Program-made: the position numbers and the translations under genes | NCBI RefSeq assembly: GCF_008831285.2 | Contig: NC_045143.1 | Coordinates: forward strand, 18,875,655-18,939,654 | Direction of reading: 5' to 3' | From: Nymphaea colorata | Taxonomy: Eukaryota; Streptophyta; Magnoliopsida; Nymphaeales; Nymphaeaceae | DNA length: 64,000 nucleotides | The notes under the pieces: model-generated | Databases searched by the model: none | What the model saw: the letters and a program-made list of their open reading frames with translations, nothing else | What the model was told of the DNA's origin: nothing | Shown here: piece by piece, positions 44,719 to 56,319 of the stretch | How positions within the stretch are numbered: the first letter of the stretch is position 1 | Layout of the letters: each line of letters begins with the position of its first letter

Positions 44719-47029
44719 TGATAGAATCGGAGTTGTGACAGCAGAAAGTCCGTAAGTGTTGGTTGATCCTTCACCCAGGTCTTAGAGGAGGTTGCTTGTT
44801 TGTAGGGTTTAAAATTTAATTACAAAAATTGGTTCCCCATCGGACAGTCACCTCGGCTTACAAATAGGTCACGGAAGTACAAGTAGGGCTTCCCCAATCC
44901 GCGGTTTCTCCTATCACAATTTGACTAGAGTGGGTGAGAAGGCTTATTACAACCGTAGCGTACAGAAATTTCTCTCCTCACTCAAGCATTCAACACATTC
45001 CACACCATCCTGCCATGCAATCCCTAGGCGGCCAAACCACACCCTTGCCCCTAGTTAGGCTGACAATCCAGGAGTCATATTCTCAGCCCACGGTCTTAGA
45101 GGGACCCAGCCGATTATTATGTTCGGCTGAAAGCAAATTCACCCCAACCTCATGGATCTATAGGATGATCCGAACCTCACCTCCTGAGGCCTTGCTTAGG
45201 GGCTCCTCTAGCTTCACTGAGGGAAAAATCCAGCAACTAGTAGTTGCCCCTCGATATCCAGCTTCCTCCAACTTACAGGCAGCAAGGTCCACCTTGATTA
45301 GAACAAAGGAATTCAAAAGAGATTATTGTTCTATCAAGGAATAAGAACAACGAGAAGAATGTATCTATTCACCCGACCACCGATTAACCCCAAGAATTTC
45401 TAAGTGCGTTGAATGGGGGATGTGATCGCCAGATACCGCTGGCGGACGTCTTCCTTTTCCAAGGCAGCAACTCCACCCACGGCCGTGGTTGATGCCAAGT
45501 CCTTCTTTGTTTGGATCTAATGTAGTATAAAACCAGCAAGCAATAAGTTTCTAGATGAAGACAATTTGTCAACTTCAAGCGAGGAGGGAAAGCCTTCACC
45601 GTGAGACTGTATGAACCTCGGTCTTTTGTAGAGAGTGAGGGAGGCAATCTCTGGTAACACCGGCAAACGTTGAGGCTCCCCTTAGGGTTACGCTCATTCT
45701 CCTCCTTTTTTATTGAATCTTCTTCTCTTTTCTTTTCCTTCTTCCTCGTTTCACTCCGATGAACAAGATGGCTCAGAACCTCACCGTTCGGATGTAAAAC
45801 CACCACACCTGGTTGGGGATATCTAGGGAGAAACTTGAATTTAGGCGGCTAGATTGGGCCAACCAGATGCTTCGTTTCTCAACTTGTTGATCCGATCGAC
45901 AATATCTGTTTCCCACTCGATGTTGCTGTGACCAATCTCCATTAGACGAGGAGTCCATTGAATGCAAAGATCGGTCTCATGTTGATGTCATGGATAGGGC
46001 TGAACTGAAACTTCCACCACTAAGTATCGGAAGAGGGAGATACTTAGCTCACGGTAGAACCTTCGCCGGATGTCAAGGGCAGATAGTCGGTGAGTAGAAC
46101 CACGACTCGTCATCTCCTCCACCTCCCTTTAACACAGCCGCCTCTAAACACCTTCGTTTTCAAGGTGAATGCACAACTGCCTACCCAAGATGTTCTCGGT
46201 TTGGGTTTCGTTGATGAACTCCACCGTTAATGGCTACTAGCGGCCATTAATCTAGCGAAATCTCTCACTTCTCTCACAGCTTGGTGAATGTTGCTGTGTA
46301 GTGCTTCAATGAAGTCATGACCTAAGGCCCAATAACTCTCCATGCATGGAGGAAAGAGAAAACTCAATTTGATTATGCATAGAATGAAGTAAGCATCTCA
46401 GTTTTTTGCTTAATTATGAGAGCTAGAACTGGGACAGTCAAAGTCTCGAGATGAGACGCAAAGCAAACTAGAACAAGAACAAAAACGGGTATAATCTTTA
46501 AAGTAAAGTCAAACAAAAGCAAAGAATCCAAGTCTATTTTGGGCTGAAGGCCCACTCGCCCAGGTTTGGCTGGAGCTCCTCAATCTGGTCCGTGAAGTGG
46601 GCTCAAGCCCATCTCGCCTAGGTCGCCCTAGGCTGCTTGAAGTAAGCTCCTCCCCATGCCAAGCCCACCATCTTCTTCATCTAGGCAAGCTTGGCCTAGG
46701 TCTTCCTTCCGCCACATGCTGTTAACCTCCCTGAGGTTTCCTACACATCTTGCACTTCACTCTCTCATATCTCGCTCTCTAGCGATAACCTCACTAAGAA
46801 AATCCACACCGCTGCCCTTCGTTGCCTTATCCGACACTATCAAGTCAACCTCTCTAAGCTCCTCGTCACCTCCCTTAGTCGTTGTTGTAGTCCCATCCTT
46901 AGCCTCCCTACTAACTTCCTCCCATCCCCTGGGCGTGCCCTCTCAAGAAAGGATAGCCTCACTTGAATTTAAGGCGCCTTCGGTAGAGGTCCAAACGTGG
47001 TAAACCGAGCTCTAAGTGGGCTCATATTA
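44719..47029 (-). mobile_element. solo LTR I (2.3 kb)
   Basis: It splits the G 5' LTR exactly where the 3' LTR is continuous (CTAAG|CCCTCGAGTTGAGG). On the + strand it starts TGATAGAATCGG and ends CTCATATTA, very like solo LTR H (TGATAGCACTAG, CACATATCA), with the last C changed to T. The TSD is GTCTT (44,714-44,718) and GTCAT (47,030-47,034), one mismatch. A diverged form of the TTAGAGGTACC block occurs at 45,095-45,107. No internal region, no gene. Confidence 0.7.
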
Positions 47030-47034
47030 GTCAT

Positions 47035-47164
47035 CGGGTTGAGGCAAAGGCTGGTTGTCCTTTATTCCTTAGTTTCTATATGGGTGGTGATAGACTGGTA
47101 AGTCTAAGAGTGCAGACTTACGCGGTGCGAGTGAAGAACAAAAGAAAAATTCATCCATGTAACA
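47035..47164 (+). repeat. element G 5' LTR, piece 4 (3' end)
   Basis: GGGTTGAGGCAAAGGCTGG to CATGTAACA matches the last 130 bp of the 3' LTR (61,465-61,594). Confidence 0.85.
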
Positions 47165-47180
47165 GTTGATATCAAAGCCA
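47165..47180 (+). other. primer-binding site of element G
   Basis: TTGATATCAAAGCC is TTGGTATCAGAGCC with two G-to-A changes, directly after the LTR end. Confidence 0.75.
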
Positions 47181-47190
47181 AAACGTAACC

Positions 47191-48250
47191 ATGGCTATTG
47201 GTGCTAAGACCCGTGAGTCGAGAATCTCTCGCTTGAAGGAATTCATTGGTTCACTGACGACTCAAGTGACTTGTGCATCGTCAGACTACAATCGGATTAT
47301 GGAGCATCTGACTTTACTAGAGAATCAGATGAAGGAACTCGTTGTTTCTTCAGATGGTTTGTTTGATGATTTCCACTAGTTTGGAAGCAGAAACTTGCTG
47401 TTGTGCGCCCTACTCTAGGAGCGGCCGCATGGGAGACTTCAAAGATCATAGTCCCAGAGCCGAAAGCATTCCATGGTGCTCGGTGTTTGATGGATTTGGA
47501 GAACTATTTTTGGAATATGGATCAGTACTTCAAAGTTGTCCATACCAAAGAGGATGACAAAGTCACTGTTGCGGTGATGTATCTGTAAAGTGATGCCAAG
47601 TTGTGGTGGCAGACCAAGTTAGAAGAAGATAGTCACACCAATAAGACGCCTATCTCCAGTTGAGCAGAGATGAAGCAGGAACTTACTCATCAGTTCCCAT
47701 CATTAAACGTTGCCTACATTGCTCGGGAGGGTCTGTGACGGCTTAAGCAGACATGCTCCATTTGGGACTATGTCAAGGTATTTTTGTCGTTAATGCTTGA
47801 TATAAAGAACATGGTGGAGGAAAACTAGCTCTTCTATTTCATGAGCGATCTTCAGTCATGGGCTCAAACAGAAATCCGTCAACAAGAGGTGAAAGACTTG
47901 CTTTCAGCGTTGGTCATGGCTGACCATCACTTAGATTTTTGTGCTCAGCTCAGTGGCACTGCTTCTGTGGCCGATTCAAAATTTCTAAGAATCGGCCACA
48001 GAAGCAGTACAAGTCACTGAAGTCGAAAGATGGTGGTAAGAAGAAGGAGGGCATGGAGACATACCCTCCAAGTCTTTAAATTACTCATGGTGCTTCATTT
48101 GCAAAGGTCCTCATCGTGTGCGAGAGATTGCCCTCAGAGAAAGGAGATGAATGTTGTCATTCAGGAGCCGAATGATGAGTCAAAGGCGGTCACCGTTGTA
48201 GCCCCGGTGAGCATGAACCCCCTTCAAAGGGTGAACACTCTGCGGTAGCC
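47191..48250 (+). pseudogene. element G gag remnant
   Basis: Broken frames from ATG 47,191 match a gypsy gag: ESRISRLKEFIGSLTTQV, then KIIVPEPKAFHGARCLMDLE and the MDQYFKVVHTKEDDK stretch, then DAKLWWQTK and LMLDIKNM after a stop. Several stops and frameshifts interrupt it, and no clean zinc knuckle is seen. Confidence 0.75.
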
Positions 48251-48266
48251 ACCTAAGGACACAACT

Positions 48267-51000
48267 TTGAGTCCTGGGTTGCTGTATGTTGACATCTGGT
48301 TGAACGAAGTCCCCACACATGCTTTGGTGAATACAGGGGCGACCCACAATTTTGTGGCTATCTGCGTGGTGAAGCACTTCGGTCTTGTGGTAAAGCCGAA
48401 TGTCAGCCATGTGAAGACCATCAATGTTGTCCCTTCAGCTATGGATGATGAAACAGAATCCATCAAGGTAGAAGTTGGACCATGGTTGAGTAAGTGCAAT
48501 TTCACAATCTGCACACTTGATGACTTCGATCTGATGCTAGGCGTAGAATTCTTCATCCAAGTCAAGGCGACTGTCTGGACGCATTAGAAATCTTTGATGA
48601 TTTTGGATGAGAAGATGTCTTGCCTTGTTTCACTGGTAACATACAGGGATGCAGCAAAAGCCATCTCGTCCTTGAACTGGTTCCTGGCGTTCGGCGTCCT
48701 GCACAAGGCCCATATCGGATGTCCCTGCAACTAGATGAACTGTTGGAAGCCGATTACATCTAGCCATCCAAGGCTCCTTACGGAGCGCCAGTCTTGTTCC
48801 AACGCAAGAAGGAAGGATCATTGAGGATGTACATGGACTACAAAGCTTTGAACAAGCTCACGGTGAAGAACAAGTACCATGTGCCTCGGGTGGAAGACTT
48901 GTTCGATTGGCTAGGTAATGCTCAGATTTTCAATAAGTTGGATTTACGATCTGGGTATTATCATGTTAGGATAGCCACGAGAAATGAGTCGAAAACGGCT
49001 TGTATTATTTGTTATGGGTTATTTGAGTACCTTGTAATGTCTTTTGGCCTTTGTAATGTGTCGGCCACATTTTGTAATTTAATGAATAATGTGTTTCGGC
49101 CTTACATATATGATTTTGTAGTGGTTTACTTGGACGACATTGTTATTTATAGTCTGCCCATTGAGTTTCATGTCAAGCACTTAGACTTAGTGTTCTCTAA
49201 GTTACGTGAAAGCAAGTTGTAGTTGCTGTCGAAAAAGTGTATATTTGCTCAGCCAAGGGTCCCCTTCCTAGGCCACTTCATTGAGGGATACTCAAGAGCT
49301 ACAACACCACCCTTGACAAACTTACTGAACAAGAATCGGACGTGGGATTGTTCGTCACAATGTGCCAATGCCTTTTGACTTATCATGGCAAAGTTGAGCA
49401 GTGAGCCGGTTCTGCGACTACCTGATTTCAGTCAGCATTTGAGGTAGAGACTAATGATTTTGACCATGCATTGGGCAGTGTTTTGATGCAGGATGGACAC
49501 CCGGTAGCAGAACAGAGATATTCAACCCATGAGAAGGAAATGAGAGCAATTGTCCATTGCCTAAGGCTTGGGAGGCACCATCTACTAGGGCAGCATTTCA
49601 GGGTGGTGACAAACAATGTGGCGAACAACTATTTTTTGCCACAGAAATAGCTGATTGCTAAGCAGACACGCTGACAAGATTTTTTGATGGAATTTGACAT
49701 GGACATAGTGCATCAGCCGGGGGAAGCCAATGAAGCTACCGACGCACTAAGCCAGGGAGCGCAGGCAAAGGTCTATACTGTCGTGGTGTTTACTCAAGCA
49801 TCTGGTGATCTGATGCAAAGGATTCAATTGGTTACGACCACTGATTCATCAATGGCCCGTATCATTGATTTGGTGAAGGAAGGTACCTGTCGACGGCTTT
49901 GCTGCAAAATGAGACCTTCTTTGCCAAGGGGAATCGGGTCAGGCGGAATCTAGAAGGAGCTCTTGAGGGAGATGCATGATAGCCCATGGACTGGCCATCC
50001 CGACCAAGACCGAACATTGGCCTTGTTTGCATGGTGCTTTTACTAGCCGAAGATGGAAGCAGATGTTGAATAGTATATTCTTACTTGATTAGTCTGCAGC
50101 AAGATAGGACAGATAGGCAACTGTTGGGCAGGCTACTGCAGCCACTTCCTATTGTGGACCGACCATGGTAAAGTGTTTCCTTGGATTTTATCACGGAATT
50201 GCCGATAGTAGATGGAATGGGATCGATCTTGGTGATTGTTGATCGATTTTTTGAGTATGCAACCTTCGTTCCTGCATCAGTAATGTGGTCAAGTATTGGG
50301 GAGTTACTATCGACATAGTGAATGACCGTGATGCCGGGTTCTGGACTTGCCTGTTTGAGTTGTTGGAAACAAAATTAAACTTTTTGATGAACAATCATCC
50401 ACAAAGCGATGGCTAAACCAAGCGATTTAATTGCATTATGGAAGAATATTTTGGCACTATGTGACTGCGAACTAGAAGAATTGGGTGACCCTACCAGACT
50501 TGGTGCAGTTTTGCTACAATTTGGAAAAGACAAGTAATACGGAAAAGAGCCCCTTCGAAGTTGTGTAGAGCCAACAACCCACCACTCCGATGGACTTAAG
50601 TGTTTTAAGATTCGGAAACTGTCTTGCAGCAGTGAAGATGCTTCAAGATAGGAATGAAGCTCGGGATTACTTAGGCAAAGCCATAAAAAGAATGAAGAAG
50701 GCAGCCGATAGGAAGAGACGGTCTTTGGAGTTCAAGGAAGGAGACTTAGTCTTTATTGAAGCTAACTCCTCAAATTTGGAAGAAAGAGAGCAACAAGGTG
50801 GTGCATCGTGGCCTAGTTTCAAAGTATGATGGCCCATTCAAAGTGGTAAGGAAAATTGGGAATGGAACCTACAAGTTGGAGCCTTTCAATCAGTGCGTTA
50901 GGGGCTGGTAGGGGGTCTTTTACGGGTGATGCTATTAGCTGCCTGGTTTGGTTATTGATCCCAAGCGGTTGGTCACCTTTCTAACTTCTCTTGAGCTCGA
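48267..51000 (+). pseudogene. element G pol remnant
   Basis: The domain order is readable: protease (ALVNTGATHNFV, with the catalytic Asp changed to Asn) near 48,330; RT near 48,794-49,222 (DYKALNKLTVKNKYHVPRV, YLDDIVIYS); a deletion after GHFIEG; RNase H (HALGSVLMQDGHPVAEQRYS) near 49,460; integrase with a decayed HHCC and LDFITELPIVDGMGS near 50,185; and the integrase C-terminus (RMKKAADRKRRSLEF) near 50,690. Many stops and frame changes make it non-functional. The integrase-RT arrangement is Ty3/gypsy. Confidence 0.85.
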
Positions 51001-51076
51001 CGTTCAGACCATGGTGCGTGGTTCGTTTTCACTCGTGGATTTGAAATTGTGGGAGCCCATTCTAGATGGCATCTCT

Positions 51077-52042
51077 TCAGGCAGTCGGCTCCACTTCTAC
51101 CTTCTTCATAGTCTCGTGAAGTATGCTTCTAAACAAACCCAAATTGGGGTGCGCGATGGCTGCAAGCTGGCCTGGTTTCATAGACCCTCGTCTTAGGCCT
51201 ATCACTTGGTTCTAGTGAAGTTCTAGATGGAAAATGAGTATTCTGGTTAGTACCACGAGAAGGGCCCTCCCTTGGTTGGAAACAACCGACACCCTGTCCT
51301 CTTTCTTAACTCACATGTATCTATAAGGCGTCACCCATCGACTAGAGAGCATGGTACCATGTTCGGACTCTAGGTCCCTTACCCAAAATGCCTTGGTCGA
51401 TTCATCAACCCACATTTGGAGATGGTCCAAACTGATGCCTGTGTGTTCTATAGTAACATCACAATCTGGTTGATGTCCCACAATTAATTCGAAGGCCTAG
51501 TCATGACTTGTATTTGGTACCCAAGGTCTACGAAGGACAAAATCTGATAGGTGAACCCCATTCTGGTAGGTGGCGAGAATAGGAATTGCCCTGCCTTGCG
51601 TTTTAGTTTGGCCATGCTCAAATCTGATTGAGCTGTAACTATGAGATGGCCCAGCCTTAGGGTTCTTTCTCTCATGCAGCGCACCTCCATAGCCATATAA
51701 GTCTGGAGAAAGCCAAGCCTTCCCTTCATCATATACTGTCTCTCCCTACTGACTCGATTACTTGAAATCTGTCCACCGCCAATCCTCTTCCTCTTGCTCT
51801 GCTTGGTAGCAGCCACTCCCTTGGGGATAGTATGCTCGGTTGTCCTCTCAGACATCATAGAATATGTCATCTATTGCATCATTTTGAGCAGGGTAGCATG
51901 CGGCATAATGAGACTCAGCCCAAGTATCCTCATAACGTGAGTGATCCAACCAATTAGAATGCTCAGAATGTGGTTGTCCCATGCAGCTGCCTTCGTCCTC
52001 CTCATAGTACTCGTCCACAGAATATTCTTCCCCATCTGCCAT
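51077..52042 (-). pseudogene. FHA-domain retroelement protein remnant
   Basis: From ATG 52,042 (MADGEEYSVDEYYEEDEG) one frame continues for 322 codons with no indel, but six stops interrupt it. After an acidic N-terminus of about 150 residues comes an FHA domain: HQPDCDVTIEHTGISLDH, then FWVRDLESEHGTMLSSRWV, then KKEDRVSVV. These match the FHA pattern of a DCD strand, SxxH and S..HGT; the first Arg of the usual GR is His here. Upstream LATYQNGVHLSDFVL aligns with LSTYLNGKFLKDTVL in the DE protein, and VTP follows in both. All six stops can be explained by single C-to-T or G-to-A changes, as expected for methylated DNA. Confidence 0.7.
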
Positions 52043-54335
52043 CTTGGGTGGTTCAAGATGCCATACTCACATATTCTACTGAGCTGCTTCTGCTGATAAC
52101 TACCAAGATCCACACTACCCTCAAGAACACATTCAGCTTATCTTACCAGGTTGGCTAGTACAAGGGTTCCTGGCATGAACAAAAACCTAGTTATTACCGT
52201 GAGGAGGATTACATTCGGACCAACCCAATCTCACCACAAATTCTCTGATTGGTATGCAAGGGAAATGACTTTAACTTTACAATGGCATTGCGATACATGA
52301 CTTAAAAACTCTTCCATCTCACTGTGTCCTCAGCAAGGGTGCTAGAGGAGGAGCCCGAAACAGGGGTGCGGTAGTAGGTTAGAACAGAAAAAAACACCCT
52401 TTCCCTACAACTATAGGGTGTTGGTGTTCACCCTTACTTCTCCCATTCGTAGCTCAGCTCACAGCCGGTGTTGCTGCTCCTTACTCTGATTGAAGGTAGC
52501 TAACTCCAGAAAATAGACAAAGAGTTACTGCTCATGAAATCAAAGGAAACAGGCTATTTTCAATAAATGTTAGAAGTCATCACCTTGTCTTAGATTTACC
52601 CCTTGTTGACGATCAGAAGAAGGAGGTGGCAGTTGCTATTTAGTGCGGTGGACATTATGACTTCTAATAGGTTCTAGCAACTCGAAGGACTCTCGAATAG
52701 TATACCTCTTGTTGCAAGTGTAATTCAAGGCAATGCAAATCAAGTCCCAATTAAACCAAATGGAAACAGAGTCAGCAGGTCGTGGTCATTTCACCGAGAT
52801 ATAAGAGTGAACTGCAGGAGAATCAGAAACAAGGTGAGGCAGTCACCGGTTGCACCAACAAATGCATACTCTCCTTTCATAGATCGGTGTAGAGTTGGCC
52901 TCCTCACAACAACCTTTCACTGTAGTTTTCAACTTCCAGAATAACACCAGATCTAAACGAATCAACAGAGACAGGCATAAAGAGCCATGGAGAAGTCACC
53001 AAAAGTTTGAGAAAACCCCAGGAGATGACATGATGGGGTGAGACAATCATCGGAAGCACCGACAAATGCGTATTCTCCTATTGGAATTCCGGTGCACAAG
53101 TGTGTTACTCAGTCGACAGCTGCAGGGATCCCTGTCTCTGGGAAACTCTACTGCTCGCTATTGGTGAGTCAAAACATTTGGATATTTGGACCAAAAACAG
53201 AAGACGTCTAGAGGAATCCAGTGCCACCAAGCTCACTATTGGATTTGTCTCCTAGCGTAAACGTGCCTAGGTTGAAATCACGCCTCAGCCTGGGTGCTTT
53301 GTTGAGTCTCAGCTCAAACCCAGTCGCAGGAAACTCCTCAGAACAGATGGTACTCAAAAAATTGAAGCGCCTAGGTGTTAGCCCCAAAAATTCTGCAATT
53401 TGGTGAGGAGGTAGCCAAGATGAAAGCAATTCTGATGGATCTTTGCTCGATCCAAACGGTGGCCGGAGTAATCAACACTGGTGTTCTGAAGTCGAGGCAG
53501 ATTCTACCCAAAAATTCTGTAATTTGGTGAGGAGGTAGCCAAGATGAAAGCGATTCTGATGGATCTTTGCTCGATCCAAATGGTGGCCGGAGTTATCAAC
53601 ACTGGTGTTCTGAAGTCGAGGCAGATTCTGGTCTTTTCGTCGACTGAGAAGGCTATGATCGGGCAGAGTCGGGTCTAGACATGTGCTTTTAAAGTTGGGG
53701 ACATTCCGACACGCCCTCGCAAGCGTTGAGAAGTAGCCAACACGGGTGGTGCGGGACATGTCTGCGGTCGTCGACTCGGTGAGATGGGACTCGCTCTAGG
53801 ATTCACCGAGTAAGCCGAACATTGTTGCGTTAGACACGGCAGAATGTGTGTGTCCTACCTTGGCACTAACACGAAACCATGGATTCACTGGAGAACGAAG
53901 AACTCGGTGGAATATTGCATTGGTATTCTTTGAGATCACGGGAAATTTCATTTTGCTGCCAAAAAATTGACACGAAACACCGATGATCCTCTACGAGTTG
54001 TTTCTCACGCATTCCTAGATAGAAATCTTCATCTATAGCTGGTTGGATGCGAAAATTCATCATGAACCTTTTCTTATGATCATCTGCAGGCTTTGGATTT
54101 GCTATTGGCCAGAATCGATGTCGAAATCTCTCAGTCTCCACCAAAAAGGGAAAAACAGGAAATAGAAATCAATGGCAGCGAATAAATTTGATTAACTTAG
54201 AGAAATTTTTCGTGGATCGACTAACCATACGTAGATCAATCTATCTGGATTGATCAGCTATTGATTCACTTGGCAATTTCTCCATGCTCAGATTTGGTTG
54301 AATTTCTCTACCGCTGCCGCCACGGGCTGAGCGAT
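52043..54335 (-). other. leader of the FHA2 fragment
   Basis: Non-coding in all frames as far as I can see. It contains blocks like CAAAAATTCTGNAATTTGGTG, resembling the leader modules of DE. Confidence 0.4.
53385..53629. repeat. 124-bp tandem duplication
   Basis: Two copies starting at 53,385 and 53,509 (CAAAAATTCTG, then TTTGGTGAGGAGGTAGCC) differ at only a few sites. Confidence 0.85.
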
Positions 54336-54347
54336 GTTCTGATACCA
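54336..54347 (-). other. primer-binding site of the FHA2 fragment
   Basis: The minus strand reads TGGTATCAGAAC, one change from the initiator-Met site. Confidence 0.6.
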
Positions 54348-55140
54348 CTTCTTTTAGAGTCAGACTGCAGATGACTACCGAGAGCACCGACTCCAACGAT
54401 TCCCATGGATCTGGCTTAGCAGATTGGGGGCGATTTGGATTACAACGAATGGTAAGCACTCGAGTGAGTCAAGAAGGACGATATTGGAGCGATTGGAAGA
54501 TCACCAACATGGGCGTGGCTAAGGACCAATGATGATATGGCTGGGAATGATCATGGCAGAGTGGCAGGTTGAAGGCGATCAAGAGCATTCGGAATCCGTC
54601 GGAAGCTCGTCGGAAATCCAATGTAATAGTGCTACTGGTTTCGGAGGGCTTACCACAGGCAGACGATGGTATGGATGTGTCATATGATTGCCAAATGGAG
54701 CGGAGATGCATTGGGTGAGTGATGAGGGTGATCGGAATCCTTGGATGATGGCTGAAGGATCTCCTATCACCAAAAAATGCAGAGATTCTGCTCGCTAGGG
54801 TTTGGCTTCAGACTAACAAAATCACGGTGCCTCCGTTGATGGTGTGATCAGTGAACACAGAAAGGAAGGGAGAAACCAGAAATGGCGATTCGATCACGTC
54901 CATCGGTAATTGATGGCCATAAACTCATATGAGAAATACATCCAGAGATTACAGTATGCTACCAAAGGAGATTGAAAAGCTCGTCTCTCTATGCATAGAC
55001 GAGTTGAAAAAATAGTGGGAGAGAGGTAGGCTCAGCTGGTCTCGCATGTGCGAGACCGGCTCAATCGAGTGTCTCCCACGTGTGAGCTAACGACCGGTTT
55101 GGTTTGCTGAATGAATCAGGATGTCATACTGGTTCTAGAA
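54348..55140 (-). other. unassigned LTR-like sequence with hairpins
   Basis: Probably the 5' LTR of FHA2 or the diverged start of the G 3' LTR. Two hairpins stand out: CTCGTCT/AGACGAG near 54,980-55,005 and GGTCTCGCA/TGCGAGACC at 55,038-55,057. No TG...CA terminus could be assigned. Confidence 0.35.
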
Positions 55141-56319
55141 CACAAACCACCCGGGTCAGTCTTCTGAGCTAGGTTCTTATTCCCACAAGAGAAAAACGGG
55201 TCTGGGCCCTACCCGGAACCCCGTGAAAAACCCACATCCGGATCCTTGTAGATACACGTGGATACGAATCTACAAAACCCATGATCCAACCTGCGATTAC
55301 ATCTCTTGGACCTTCGTTCAGTCTCCCGCTCAATGCGTGCCCCCGCCCTCCCCCCACCGAGTCTCGACCACCTCGGCAAATCCCACTTCACATCTTAGCA
55401 TGTCCCGCCGAGTCTTTAACCCCTCAATTCCTTTGGTGTTGAGCATGCCAAGCTCGGCGAGTCCTCTTGCTCGGCGTGTCCCGCCTCACAGCTGTTTGTG
55501 TCCTGTCCTGGAGTCCAACCGTGCCCTGTGTGTATCCCACCCAAGAGTCTTTAGTGTTTGGGCATCTCCTGCATCACTTCCCTCTATGTCCCGCTTAAGA
55601 ACACTGTGGATGCATCCCCTTCTCGTGTGTGCCTGCAGCCGAGATGTCCAACTTAACACAAAACCATGTTGCACTTGAGCCTGATTGGTTGGGCCCTTGA
55701 TGCCTTGCCTGTGTTTGTTGATCGAGCTCACCTGGCCGACTGCACCCTGCCGAAGTCTGGTGTGAAAACGGCTTCCCCATGGTAGCCTGATTAGCCTAAG
55801 GTGTGTGCGACAGTGGGCTTGTGATGATTTTGCCTCCCTAGCGCACGGAAGGGCTTTGGGAATGATGAAGAGGGGCTGACAACCTGACCTGGTTCTCCTT
55901 CAGCTATGCGCAAGGGCTAGGCAACAATTAACTTCCTCAGCTGGGCTGAAGTTAACCTCCCTAGGTGGAGTCCTGCTCCCATTCGAAGTCCCTAGGTTGC
56001 AATTAGTGTCCTTGTCTGGGCTGAATAGCCTCCCTTGTGTGTGGAAGGCCCTCCAAGGAATGGGAGGAAGGTGCCTTCTTTCCTGCCCGAGTGCATAATA
56101 GCCTCACTTTCGTGCGGATTGGCCTCCAGAATTGGTAATGAGGCGCGCTCCATCCTGGCTGAGCGAGGGTCGGGCTGTAACATGTGGCCACTACAGATGG
56201 ATGGCTTGGACACTTGGTAGCATCAGATGCATGGAATTCAAATGTGATGCCTTGAAGGGAACGGATTTTGCTAGATGGCGGCCGAGTAGAGATGCCAGGC
56301 AGCGCCTAGCGGTTGTAGA
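55141..56319 (+). repeat. element G 3' LTR, left part
   Basis: Aligns with 19,145-20,030 of the 5' LTR (GAGAAAAACGGGTC, CATCCGGATCC, ACACTTGGTAGCATC, GGATTTTGCTAGATG) and is about 280 bp longer in the middle. Its last eight bases are the target site of the hAT-like element. The LTR start could not be located. Confidence 0.7.

Larger units (their letters stand above)
51060..54347 (-). mobile_element. minus-strand retroelement fragment with FHA pseudogene (FHA2)
   Basis: A primer-binding site on the minus strand (54,336-54,347) is followed by a 2.3-kb leader and an FHA-domain pseudogene down to 51,077, the same plan as DE. Its polypurine tract and 3' LTR are absent; the left border runs into element G pol near 51,060. 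Sequence right of the primer site (54,348 to about 55,140) is probably its 5' LTR but lacks a clear terminus. How it came to sit between G pol and the G 3' LTR is unresolved. Confidence 0.6.

Noticed and set aside
47191-47379. Small intact gene at the start of G
   Set aside because: It is the first segment of a gag that continues after a stop and frameshift.
55223-55678. 151-codon ORF in the G 3' LTR
   Set aside because: No domain, no counterpart in the 5' LTR, Pro/Ser-rich by composition.
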